Part shown: in pieces, positions 22,852-32,659 of the stretch | How positions within the stretch are numbered: the stretch's first letter is position 1 | Layout: every line of letters begins with the position of its first letter | Assembly: GCA_009809945.1 (NCBI GenBank) | Contig: WTPW01000705.1 | Span: forward strand, 37,460-101,459 | Source: Gigaspora margarita | Taxonomy: Eukaryota; Glomeromycota; Glomeromycetes; Diversisporales; Gigasporaceae | Reading direction: 5' to 3' | Length of the DNA stretch: 64,000 bases | Translations under genes and position numbers: made by a program | The notes under the pieces: model-generated | What the model was told of the DNA's origin: nothing | Databases searched by the model: none | Seen by the model: the letters and a program-made list of their open reading frames with translations, nothing else

Positions 22852-24230
22852 TTAATCTTTAGTAATATCATATTTAATTTGAACAGAATCAGCTTGAGAT
22901 AAATCTAAATAATGTTTTTTTAGAAAAACAATTTAGCAATATTTAAAATATAAATTGAAAAATAAATACCTTCTTTAATTTTATTTGCAATTTCATTTGC
23001 AATTAATTTTGTGCTAATAATTTTGCTAGTGTACATTTCATCAGAATGCTTTGGTATTGGCAATGGCAATGATTTAATAACTTTATCTGCATCTAAGAAT
23101 TGCTTTTTAATTTCATTGTCATCCGAACTAGCTATTTCATCAAGCCAATTGTCTATTTTACTATAAATATCAACAGCACTAGGTCGTTCTTTTGGATTAG
23201 AATTCATGCATCTCTCAGCTAATTCAATGTAGCATTTAGGAGTTCCAGGTGCAAACTCTGGTCGCAATCCTCTACAAATATCTGCTCCAAGCTTGGCATT
23301 AAATTTACGTCCATCAAACGGTCTTTGTCCAGTTGACATCTCTGCCATCATAATACCAAACCCATAAATATCTGCTGCTTGTGTAAATTGTTTTTCTCCC
23401 GATAAAACTTCAGGAGCAACATAGGGTATGACACCATAAATATCGCCTTCTGAAACATCTTCATCTTGTTTTCTGGACAATCCTAAATCTGCAATATAAG
23501 ATTGAGTCTTTTTATTGGTGTGTTGGCCTTGCAAAATGTTACCACTATGAAAGTCAGCATGAATATATCTTGCGAAATCGTGAATATTAAATAATTCATA
23601 CGAAATATCTTTAAGTATTTGCAATTTAGTCTGCCATGTAAGTTCAACAAAGTTTTTTTCTTAAATATTTATGAAGACTCCCATTATCAGCATATTGAAA
23701 TACCATAAAGCATTCTTTTGTTTCTTTATTTCGAGTTATTCCATATATTGCGAGATTGCTATCATTTAATTTACATATCATAAGACTTTTAAACTTAAAA
23801 GTTTAAAAAATAAATTAGTTCAACAAACTAGTAAATAAAGCATAAAAGCAATAAATTAACTTACTTCTTTTAAAAAATTGGTTTCTTTAGAACTGGTCAA
23901 CGTTTTGAGTGCAACGATACTAGATGATTCACGTGCTCTCCATTTTCGTACGCCATCCATCCAAGTTGCTTTGAATACAGAACCAAATCCACCTTCACCA
24001 ATTTTCTTAATATCAGACAATTTATCAAATGGAATCCATTCGACCAAATCTTTATACGCATAGGTTCTAAGTTGAAACAATTTAATACAATCATCAATAT
24101 CCTTATTTCCACTTGTCCATCTTGTTGTTGCTATGTCAGGGTCGCACGATAGGCACCATGCTTCATTCGTGTTGTCTTCATTACAGTTTGTACATTTTCC
24201 ATAATCAGAGTCACTACATAACGATCGCAA
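22852..24230 (-). CDS. TKL-like protein kinase, 5'-incomplete, frameshifted
   Basis: Exon model on the minus strand: 24230-23865, 23793-22970, 22904-22852; introns of 71 and 65 bp with GTAAGT/TTTTAAG and GTATTT/TATTTAG. Exon 1 starts with two CxxC pairs (CTNCNED, CLSCDPD), then the glycine loop GEGGFGSVFKA and the VALK lysine. Exon 2 holds the catalytic loop HADFHSGN (Asp present, HRD changed to HAD), DLGLSR in place of DFG, and APE. Exon 3 ends ADSVQIKYDITKD, which only appears after splicing. With the frameshift ignored the lengths fit in phase (414 codons). The frame breaks at a 7-A tract (23653-23659), between HKYLRKK and NFVELTWQTK. The model opens with TTG, not ATG, so a first exon is probably missing, perhaps in the gap at 24351. 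Probable cytosolic Ser/Thr or Tyr kinase of the lineage-expanded family; substrate unknown. Confidence 0.85.
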
Positions 24231-24301
24231 AAGTTATTTCATATCTACTATACAATATCATCGAATGTAAATAAACATACTGACTAAATTAATGCGAATG
24301 G

Positions 24302-25222
24302 ATGATTTGAAGGGCATTACGTAACAGGTAATGGGAAATAAGTATTTATGNNNNNNNNNNNNNNNNNNNNNNNNNNNNNNNNNNNNNNNNNNNNNNNNNN
24401 NNNNNNNNNNNNNNNNNNNNNNNNNNNNNNNNNNNNNNNNNNNNNNNNNNNNNNNNNNNNNNNNNNNNNNNNNNNNNNNNNNNNNNNNNNNNNNNNNNNN
24501 NNNNNNNNNNNNNNNNNNNNNNNNNNNNNNNNNNNNNNNNNNNNNNNNNNNNNNNNNNNNNNNNNNNNNNNNNNNNNNNNNNNNNNNNNNNNNNNNNNNN
24601 NNNNNNNNNNNNNNNNNNNNNNNNNNNNNNNNNNNNNNNNNNNNNNNNNNNNNNNNNNNNNNNNNNNNNNNNNNNNNNNNNNNNNNNNNNNNNNNNNNNN
24701 NNNNNNNNNNNNNNNNNNNNNNNNNNNNNNNNNNNNNNNNNNNNNNNNNNNNNNNNNNNNNNNNNNNNNNNNNNNNNNNNNNNNNNNNNNNNNNNNNNNN
24801 NNNNNNNNNNNNNNNNNNNNNNNNNNNNNNNNNNNNNNNNNNNNNNNNNNNNNNNNNNNNNNNNNNNNNNNNNNNNNNNNNNNNNNNNNNNNNNNNNNNN
24901 NNNNNNNNNNNNNNNNNNNNNNNNNNNNNNNNNNNNNNNNNNNNNNNNNNNNNNNNNNNNNNNNNNNNNNNNNNNNNNNNNNNNNNNNNNNNNNNNNNNN
25001 NNNNNNNNNNNNNNNNNNNNNNNNNNNNNNNNNNNNNNNNNNNNNNNNNNNNNNNNNNNNNNNNNNNNNNNNNNNNNNNNNNNNNNNNNNNNNNNNNNNN
25101 NNNNNNNNNNNNNNNNNNNNNNNNNNNNNNNNNNNNNNNNNNNNNNNNNNNNNNNNNNNNNNNNNNNNNNNNNNNNATGATTTGAAGGGCATTACGTAAC
25201 AGGTAATGGGAAATAAGTATTT
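24302..25222. other. 826-bp assembly gap with identical 46-bp flanks
   Basis: Ns fill 24351-25176. The 46 bp just left (24302-24347) and right (25177-25222) are identical (start ATGATTTGAAGGGCATTACG). The two contig ends therefore overlap or lie in a direct repeat, and the gap may be artificial. Open frames through the Ns are meaningless. Confidence 0.95.
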
Positions 25223-25393
25223 GTTATCATGATTTGTGAACTTGTCTTATTAGTTTTTAATTTTTGATTAATAAAAGTTCTTCATACTCACGGGCTAAAT
25301 AACACAAATAGTAAATATATATTTCAAATATAAATGCGTAACTGATGTATAGACGTTCCTTATGCTTACTCTCTGATAATTAATATCGGATAA

Positions 25394-25447
25394 TTAATGT
25401 TGTGTGAGATATTCCCAATTTTAATGTTGTGTGAGATATTCCCAATT
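25394..25447. repeat. 27-bp perfect tandem duplication
   Basis: TTAATGTTGTGTGAGATATT plus seven more bases, twice in a row. Confidence 0.9.
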
Positions 25448-25485
25448 TTAAAATACGAGATATTATGATTAAATTATAAATTGGC

Positions 25486-25851
25486 TTACTTTTCAATCCA
25501 TTCCGAATAATTATCTCTGTTTTCTTCCACACCAATTCCATAATAGTAACAAATAGCGGTTTTAAAGATTCCGTTAGGATTGTTCATTTCTGCAGACTTT
25601 TTGTAGTGCTCAAATGCTTTGTAATTATCTTTTTCAACTCCAATTCCTAAATAATAACAATGACCAACTTTATACATTCCGTTAGAATTATTCATATCTG
25701 CCGACTTTTGATAATGAATAAATGCTTTGTTTTCATCCTTTTCAATCCCAATTCCATATTCATAACAATATCCAAGCCAGTACACTCCATCTGGATTGTT
25801 TACATCTGCTAATTTTTGGCAATCAGTAAAACTTAGTTGAGCTTCTTCCAT
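25486..25851 (-). CDS. Small Sel1-repeat protein or exon
   Basis: 121 aa from the ATG at 25851 (MEEAQLSFTD), preferred over the in-frame non-ATG upstream extension. Three Sel1-like repeats with the pattern GYCYEYGIGIEKDENKAF follow a short leader. The frame closes at TAA directly after WIEK, but that position reads GAAAA|GTAAGC, a good splice donor. This may therefore be the first exon of a longer gene whose next exon lies in or beyond the gap. The kinase 1.3 kb downstream on the same strand lacks its first exon, so a Sel1-kinase fusion is possible but unproven. Its repeats are less uniform than those of the 15-repeat gene. Confidence 0.75.
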   Translation of the reverse strand: MEEAQLSFTDCQKLADVNNPDGVYWLGYCYEYGIGIEKDENKAFIHYQKSADMNNSNGMYKVGHCYYLGIGVEKDNYKAFEHYKKSAEMNNPNGIFKTAICYYYGIGVEENRDNYSEWIEK

Positions 25852-25899
25852 TTTATTTAACGTTAAGATAAAAAAAAATTTAATGCATCGCGCAATCAC

Positions 25900-26321
25900 T
25901 GTATATTTATTACTTACGCTGGGTGATACAATCTTCTCGTCTAGTCAACAATATGCCTTAAATTGTGCTGATGAAGTACTAGCACTATTTAGCTATAAAT
26001 AAGCATTACTTCAACGAATTATATAATTTGATTAATATTATTTTGAGAAATTTCATACATCAGATGTCGTACATACGTATTGACAAATGAATTATAGATT
26101 TTTAGCGCCCAATCAAATGCAAGATTTTTACACACCATTCTAGATGACATGTTATGCAAGCATGACTACGTTTCTGTGTCACATGAAGTTTTGTTACCCC
26201 AGTAAAATCCGTTAATTGATTGCTATCATTCTTTTTATCATTAACAAACACCTTATATATAGTCTTACTCACTTTTCTCATTGCTACATTTTATATCTAT
26301 TACTTGTATTAATAATAATTA
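25900..26321. other. Upstream region, no gene seen
   Basis: Presumably holds the promoter of the Sel1 gene; no clear core element. Confidence 0.35.
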
Positions 26322-26556
26322 CCGTAAACTGCCGTATACAAGACCCCCTATGTAACTATACCCGGGTCTACAACGTGGTATAAAGCTTTGGTAAAATGTA
26401 AAAGACCTGGGGTATACCAATAAGAAACAACTAATAAAGTAAAATAATCCTCTCAATTATCATACTCACGCCCATACATGAGACCCACGGTCTAATTATA
26501 GGGTTTAAAATTGGTAAAATGAATTAGACCCGGGTCTTGTATATTGCAGTTTGCAG
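26322..26556. mobile_element. 235-bp Tc1/mariner-type MITE
   Basis: TA|CCGTAAACTGCCGTATACAA on the left, inverted CTGCAAACTGCAATATACAA on the right, with TA at 26320-26321 and 26557-26558. The subterminal motif GACCCGGGTCT recurs. Confidence 0.75.
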
Positions 26557-27178
26557 TATTCCATTTTCTTGTAAATTTCTTTAATTAGAGAAGTATATAA
26601 AGAGTATTGTTCCCAAAAAGAGTGTGACTTTAAAAAAGATAATAAATTGCTCTCCCTTAATATCCTAATGGTTATGCCTTATTCTGAACTCAGCAATGAT
26701 TTTTATAGGTTTTACCAAGCTATAATGTTTTTTGTACTAATTGTATAAATTGGTCATTTTATTTCACATTTTATTCACATTATTAAAAAAGAAGTTCCTA
26801 TTGAAGAACTTGAAAAAAAGAAAAAATAATAAAAGCCAAGTAATATAACCAAAATTCATCTGCATTATAAACTCTAGTTCTTGTTAACAAAATCGATACC
26901 AAGTATAGAAATTAAAGTAATTACTGTAATTGTATCTGCACATTAAATATATGGGTGTTATTTTGACTATGTGCATAGCATTATTTCAAGCACATGCATG
27001 GGCATTATTTTGAATATATAGGTTAATTTTTTTGAAACTATTATAATATAACATAAAAAAAAAGAATCTGCCAAATACCTTCAAATTTATTTAATAAGGT
27101 GTTTCAGTCTAATGCTTAGGTTTCTGATTCTGAATTCAATTATTGATGTATTTATTCAAAATCAGTGATTTATAAATC
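26557..27178. other. No gene seen
   Basis: AT-rich. Repeated GGCATTATTTTGA motifs near 26950-27020 recur at 27750-27775 and 27974-28045. Confidence 0.35.
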
Positions 27179-27495
27179 CTTTTTTTTAAGGTAAGGCCTT
27201 GCTTGTATCTTTATTGAGTAATTATATAAGTGGTTATATATAGTATATAAACAACTTAAATTGTACAAGGACGAATACATATAAATTACATGCAAGTATA
27301 GAAGCTCAAACTAGTTTATCTGCAACCTAAACCTACTAGAGTAGTCAAGACTTACCTAGATTTGAATGGATAAAATATTGTTTGTTGGGTACTATATTTA
27401 ATACCAAATGCTAATTTTACAAAGGGCTTGGTCTATTGGTAGGCAGTTATTAGAGTCAGAATATAGCTAATTTGGAAGACCACAAAGGCAGCTAT
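27179..27495 (-). mobile_element. 5'-truncated LINE 3'-end fragment
   Basis: Homologous to the 3' end of the LINE at 54054-56888 (anchors AAATTACATGCAAG, CCTAAACCTACTAGAGT, CTAGATTTGGATGG-like). The T-run at its left edge is the poly(A) tail on the minus strand. It serves as an empty-site reference for the hAT MITE 54349-54450. No clear target duplication. Confidence 0.7.
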
Positions 27496-27779
27496 CTATT
27501 AATTTTTATAATTAACCTTATTTAAATAATAATAAATTCTTTTACAATTATAAATTTTTATTTGAAATTCTATATCTAATTATCAAAAAAGCTGGCTTTT
27601 TTATCTTCAAATAACTCTTATATATTTTTTGATTTTGAAATTTTATACTAAACCCATAAATATTTAATATTATATTGTTAATAATTAATTTTAAAAAAGG
27701 GATATAAGATTAATTGAGCTATATATATAAATGTATTTAATAAAAGCACACATTATTTTAAAGCATATATGGGTATTAT

Positions 27780-27973
27780 AGGGCTCCAAAAAACTCTGGT
27801 ATAACTTAGATTAGAGTTTGTATAAAGTTTGTATTATTTTAGCCAAATGGATATATAAAATAGAGCAAATTTTAAAAAAAAATTATTATATAAAAATGCA
27901 ATTTTTAATGAATATTTATACAAATTTCATTTTTAAGTAACATCTAAGTCATATTAGAGTTCTTTAGGGTTCT
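27780..27973. mobile_element. ~194-bp hAT-like inverted-repeat element
   Basis: Ends AGGGCTCCAAAAAACTCTGG and inverted AGAACCCTAAAGAACTCTAA; flanks agree at 6 of 8 bases (GGTATTAT, AGCATTAT). Confidence 0.45.
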
Positions 27974-28215
27974 AGCATTATTTCAAAATTATTTATACTA
28001 TTTTTAAGAGCCGCAATTTTTAAAATAATACCATGCCTGAATTTATAGTATATTTTTAAAAGTTGCAAAAAGTCAATTTATTTTTTAAAAAAAAAATGTT
28101 AAAAAAATTGTAATAGATTATTTATAATAATTGTATACAAGTAGAAAAAATATAATGAAGTTCAAATATATATAAGAAAAACTAATAATTATCCAAATAA
28201 AAAACTTTTTTGCAA

Positions 28216-29444
28216 GGGTGTGATGACTTAGGAAAGTTGTTAAATTGTTATCCCCAAGAGCAGATCTAGTGTTCAAATCCTACTAGTGATGCTTTAAAAA
28301 ATGGATCTGTGGTATGATAACCATTGTCTCATCAATCAGTTGGATATATTACTTCTAATCCTTGGTTACTATCTAGAATGGAAGCTTTCAGGCATATTTG
28401 TGTATCATTATATTAACAAATCCAAGGAACCAGAGAAATAGAAACCCATTTGGCAAGTTTTGAATAAGGAGATAGCAAAGATCTTTGACAGTGCTACCAA
28501 AACTAGAGAATCAAAAACGGAAGCTAGCATATCAAATGAAAAAAGACCCTTAGGGATGAGGTTCACCAACCTGGCCACTAGAGTCGCACCAGAGAATAAG
28601 AACCTATGTTATAAAAGTAGGTACCAAGAGAAGAAAGAATCATAGTAGCACCTAATACCAAATGAATTGACCCTTTTGAGCTAACTGGTTTGGAAGTTTG
28701 AAAAGCTAGTATAAGGGCCAGTAGGACAGTAGAGGTGGGTAGGGTTCCACAATTCAATTTGATTTGATTCAATCAAATATTCGATCTCAAATCAAATTCA
28801 AATACAGAAATTTCAAATCAAATCAAATTCAAATTGACAAAATATTTGATTCGATTCAAAAATATTTAATAAAAATTACAAATAAATTTGATTTGATTTG
28901 ATTTGATTTGATCAAATCAAATTTAAATCAAGAGCTTATTCGATTTGATCAAATTCAAATATGCCTAATATTCGATTTGATTTGACTTTGAGGAACCCTA
29001 GAGGTGGGTACTGAGATTAGAGCGAACCTTACAAGAACAAAAAGTAGGTATTGGTAAAAGGACAGGGGTAATCTTGTCTTGCAAGTATTGGCCTTGGCCA
29101 TAGCAACAATTACTGAAGTGTAGGTAATACCTGTGTGAAACAGAGAATGCTCTACTAAGTTTCCTGTAAGTATAAATTAGTTCTAAGGAATATGGCAGTA
29201 AATAATAAAGGTAAAACTAGTAAACCAGTTGAGATTGGTCAAGGAGCAGAAGATCAAAGAGTTTAAATTGGCAATTCCTGTAGTTGGGTTGCAAGTATGG
29301 TATCTAGTATGAAACCTTTGGGCGGACCACTTAAATTAAATATCAAAAGTGTACATATGGCTATTGTACTCTCATCCAAGTATAATTTCTAATGCATAAA
29401 CTGAATAAATCTAGACCTAGAGCAGGCACTTTGAAATCAAAAAA
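28216..29444 (+). mobile_element. Full-length tRNA-headed SINE, poly(A) tailed
   Basis: Bounded by a 15-bp direct repeat with one mismatch: AAAACTTTTTTGCAA (28201-28215) and AAAACTTCTTTGCAA (29445-29459). It begins GGGTGTGATGACTTAGG; an A-box-like TGACTTAGGAAAG and a B-box GTGTTCAAATCC (about 28274) are followed by a tRNA-like 3' arm, TACTAGTGATGC. This resembles a class II (serine-type) tRNA. The body runs to an A-tract (about 29438-29448). Removing the later insertion 28740-29000 and its 8-bp duplication gives about 960 bp, long for a SINE. No coding capacity; the small ORFs inside are spurious. It would need LINE enzymes in trans. Confidence 0.75.
28740..29000. mobile_element. 261-bp hAT-type element rich in TTTGAT repeats
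   Basis: Ends TAGGGTTCC and GGAACCCTA, with perfect 8-bp duplication GAGGTGGG (28732-28739, 29001-29008). The empty site is seen in the sister SINE (AGAGATGGGTACTAGG, about 8924-8940). The interior is dominated by ATTTGA/TCAAAT in both orientations. Confidence 0.9.
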
Positions 29445-29790
29445 AAAACTTCTTTGCAAAAAAAAATTAAATTCAGAGCTTAAAAAGCAAATACAAATTT
29501 AATGGTTCAAAGTATTTGTAAATAGAAACAAAAAAATTATCAAGTAGTTATAACAATTAAGTTTTTATTACAAAAATTTTAATATCTGTATAGATAGTAG
29601 AAAAAAGCAAATATAAGTTGGTTATAATAAGTATATATAAATAAAAAGTATATAAAAAGAGAAATAAAACTTAGTAGCATAGATTTAAAAAATAAAGACT
29701 AATTGTTAAAAGTATAACTATCTTTTTTAGTTGGTTATAACAGTTTAGCATAAGGTTAAGTACAAAAAAATAAAAAGATAATATAGGGTT
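29445..29790. other. AT-rich, nothing recognised
   Basis: No ORF or clear repeat apart from the SINE target duplication at its left edge. Confidence 0.35.
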
Positions 29791-30018
29791 TTTGCTAGAA
29801 AAACTATAGTTAGAGACTATTTAGATTTTGACAATAAAATTTGAAATTGCTAGCTATCTATTAATCCAATTTGAATAAACTTTTTTTTACTTTATAAAAC
29901 TATTTAAGCTTTATAAAGTAAAAAAAAAGTTTATTCAAATTGGATTAATAGATAGTTAGCAATTCAAATTTTATTGTCAAAATCTAAATAGTTTCTAACT
30001 GTGGTTTTCCTAGCAAAG
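29791..30018. mobile_element. ~225-bp hairpin element
   Basis: Two inverted arms of about 108 bp with only a ~10-bp loop. Shared anchors are GACTATTTAGATTTTGACAA, CTATTAATCCAATTTGAATA and ACTTTATAAA. Very few mismatches. Confidence 0.75.
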
Positions 30019-30085
30019 ACTATATATATTATAAATTATATCAAAAATATAATAAAGATCAATAGATGGCCACAACTAATATATA

Positions 30086-30336
30086 AGGGTAAGTCAGTAG
30101 AAAAGGAACAAATTTTTTCTAAATAAAAGTTTTCTTGACTTTAAACTTAAATATCTTAACAACTATCTTAATAAATTTAATAATTTTTTTTTATTTTAAT
30201 TCTATATAATTTCAAGATTAAAATAAAAAATTTTTTAGCAAGTTTGATTAAATAGTTGTTAAGATATTTGAATTTAAAAATTAAAAAAATTTTACTAAAA
30301 ATGATTTGTCCCTTTTCTACTGACTTACCCCCATAT
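30086..30336. mobile_element. Family A inverted-repeat element (copy 2)
   Basis: Ends GGTAAGTCAGTAGAAAAGG and inverted GGTAAGTCAGTAGAAAAGGG; the best preserved of the four copies. Confidence 0.75.
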
Positions 30337-30644
30337 GCATAAAATAGATATATACAAGCATTTAGCTAAAAAAAGTAATAATTATAAACAAAAAAATTAC
30401 TAAATTAGATTAAAATAAAATTAAAATATTTGATAAAGTTTTATTTTAAATAAAGGCTTGTTGTATTATATAAATATTTTTTTTTCTATTTTAAAAGCAA
30501 CATTTGTGCTTAATAAATTTTATTTATATGTTTGTTAATTGGTATCTAAATACCAAAATATTATATTTGTATATCAATGAAACTACAATTAGCCACATGT
30601 ACAACTTTAATCATTGTCTATTTAAGGTTTTGCCCAAAGGTTAC

Positions 30645-30732
30645 CTACTAATTGTTATATCTAAAACCCACTTGTGGGTTCCCTTATTCTACTAATTGTT
30701 ATATCTAAAACCCACTTGTGGGTTCTCTTATT
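30645..30732. repeat. 44-bp tandem duplication
   Basis: CTACTAATTGTTATATCTAA with the following ACCCACTTGTGGGTT hairpin, twice in a row. Confidence 0.85.
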
Positions 30733-30904
30733 AAAGTCTCTAATTTTCAAACTTCTGTAGCACTAGACATATATTAATTATCTTCTGGTCTAGGCCTATT
30801 CTTATACTAAAGCTCTGGATATAGCTCTAATATATATTCTACTATTCTAGATCAAATCCAATTTCTTATTCAGAAAGGATTTTTTGCACTATGCCCTTAT
30901 AAAG

Positions 30905-31219
30905 GTTTGTCAACTCTGGTACTGACCTTTTTTTAGTAATGCCATTAGAGATCTTTACTATCTTCTTACTCAGGACTTGCCAAATGGATTTCTGCTAACT
31001 TTGGTTTTTTGGATTTTTGTGTCACAAGTATATATATACCCAAAAGCTTCTATTTAAAATAGTTAACCAGGATTACAAGTTATATATCCAACTGATCAAT
31101 GAGCTATAGTTACTATAATACAGGTTTATTTTCAAAACATCACTAATAGGATTTGAATCTTCAACCTACTGTTTAGAAATGACAACCTGTTAATTTCTCT
31201 AAATTGCCATACTCTAGTT
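30905..31219 (-). mobile_element. SINE fragment with tRNA-like head
   Basis: The reverse complement aligns with 28216-28520: ATGGCAATTTAGAG (A-box), GAAGATTCAAATCCTA (B-box), ATTAGTGATGTTTTGAAAA, then GATCAGTTGGATATAT and CATTTGGCAAG. The match is lost after about 310 bp, so it is 3'-truncated or from another subfamily. The head looks more tRNA-Ser-like than the first copy. Confidence 0.65.
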
Positions 31220-31366
31220 GTATTATATTTTTAGATTAATGAGTATCCATAAGCTGTACTAAAATTTAGTACAAAAAGCTTAATTTAGTATAGTTGAAAA
31301 ACTAAAATTTAGAAAAAATTTTATTATTAACCTTATATCAAATTTTTATAATAGATAAATATATAT

Positions 31367-31615
31367 CTGGGGATAAGTTAATAGAAAAGAGACAAATTTT
31401 TTCTAAATAAAAGTTTTTTTATTTTAAACTTATATATCTTAACAACTATCTTAATAAATTTAATAAATTTTTTTTTATTTTAATCCTATATAATTTCAAG
31501 ATTAAAATAAAATTTTTTTTAGCAAATTTGATTAAATAGTTTTTAAAATATTTAAATTTAAAAATTAAAAAAATTTTACTAAAAATGATTTGTCCCTTTT
31601 CTACTGACTTACCCT
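31367..31615. mobile_element. Family A inverted-repeat element (copy 3)
   Basis: Same ends and inner mirrored blocks (TATCTTAACAACTATCTTAA) as 30086-30336. Confidence 0.7.
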
Positions 31616-31732
31616 ATCTATTTAATCTACTTGTAATTTTAAAAGTATATTTTTTTAATAAAAGTTATATTTATTAACTTAGAAATAAATTTAAAAATAA
31701 AAAAATTATTAAAAATTATTATTAGTTATATA

Positions 31733-32481
31733 CAGTCAGACCTCTCTATAATCACAAGTTGGTCGCGCTCTATTTTGGTGATTGTATAGAGGTGTGACTA
31801 TAAATAAAATACCCTGTTATGGTCACATGACCAAATGTCAATAAGTAATATATTTGCACATATTTGAAATACTATTAAAAAATTTAAAATGTTTAATAGT
31901 GAAAAACTTTTGATCCAGTAGCCCAATTTGGAAAAATGTGTTTGACTCAATGAGACAATTTTAAAGAGTCTGAAATCATCAAAATTTAGCTACAAAATGC
32001 TAATATCATTAAGGATTTTTTATTTAGATGTTAAATTTAATCAATTCTTAAATATGTGAAGTGACACAATTCCTTAACGATCACAGGAGCCTGTGATTGG
32101 ATTTTAGCGATCTTAGACTCATTAGAATCGTCTCATCGAAATGGACATTTTGGTAGTTGTTTCATCCAAATCGGACCACTGTATCAAAAGTTATTTGTTG
32201 TCAAACCTTTAAGAATTTTTAATAGAATATTTTAAATAAACATGAATATGAATATTGGCCAATCAGATGTTATAATCTATATTTAGTCAAAATTTGTGAT
32301 TATAACAAGGGTTATTTATTAATAAAATTGATAAAAAATCAAAATTTTTTTGTGATAGTGATTATAGATGATTTGTGACTATAATGAGGTTTTTTTACTA
32401 TGTTTTAAGTCCGTCGCACAATATTGGGTGCTTATATAGAGGTGTGACTATATAGGGTGTGACTATAGAGAGGTCTGACTA
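31733..32481. mobile_element. 749-bp Tc1/mariner-type element (CAGTCAGACCTCTCTATAATCAC)
   Basis: TA|CAGTCAGACCTCTCTATAAT, inverted on the right, with TA at 31731-31732 and 32482-32483. Inside it the module TTTTGATCCA, CAATGAGACAATTTTAA occurs once direct (about 31905) and once inverted (about 32105-32200); it is shared with repeat R1. No transposase ORF. Confidence 0.75.
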
Positions 32482-32659
32482 TACTAATACAAATTTTTAC
32501 TTATATTAAAAATTTAAAATTTTAAAATTTTAATAAAACTATTTTTAATATAAAATATTTAATAAAAATTAATATTTTTTTTATAAAATATTTTTAATAT
32601 TTTATAATAATTTATAATAAAATTAAATTTTTAAACTAAAAATTTTTATTAAAAAATTT

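Noticed and set aside
24317-25199. Three ~285-aa open frames
   Set aside because: They consist of Ns from the assembly gap.
28216-28295. A functional tRNA gene
   Set aside because: The A- and B-boxes are there, but the arms do not pair well, no clear anticodon stem is visible, and the same head recurs with a shared body: a tRNA-derived SINE.
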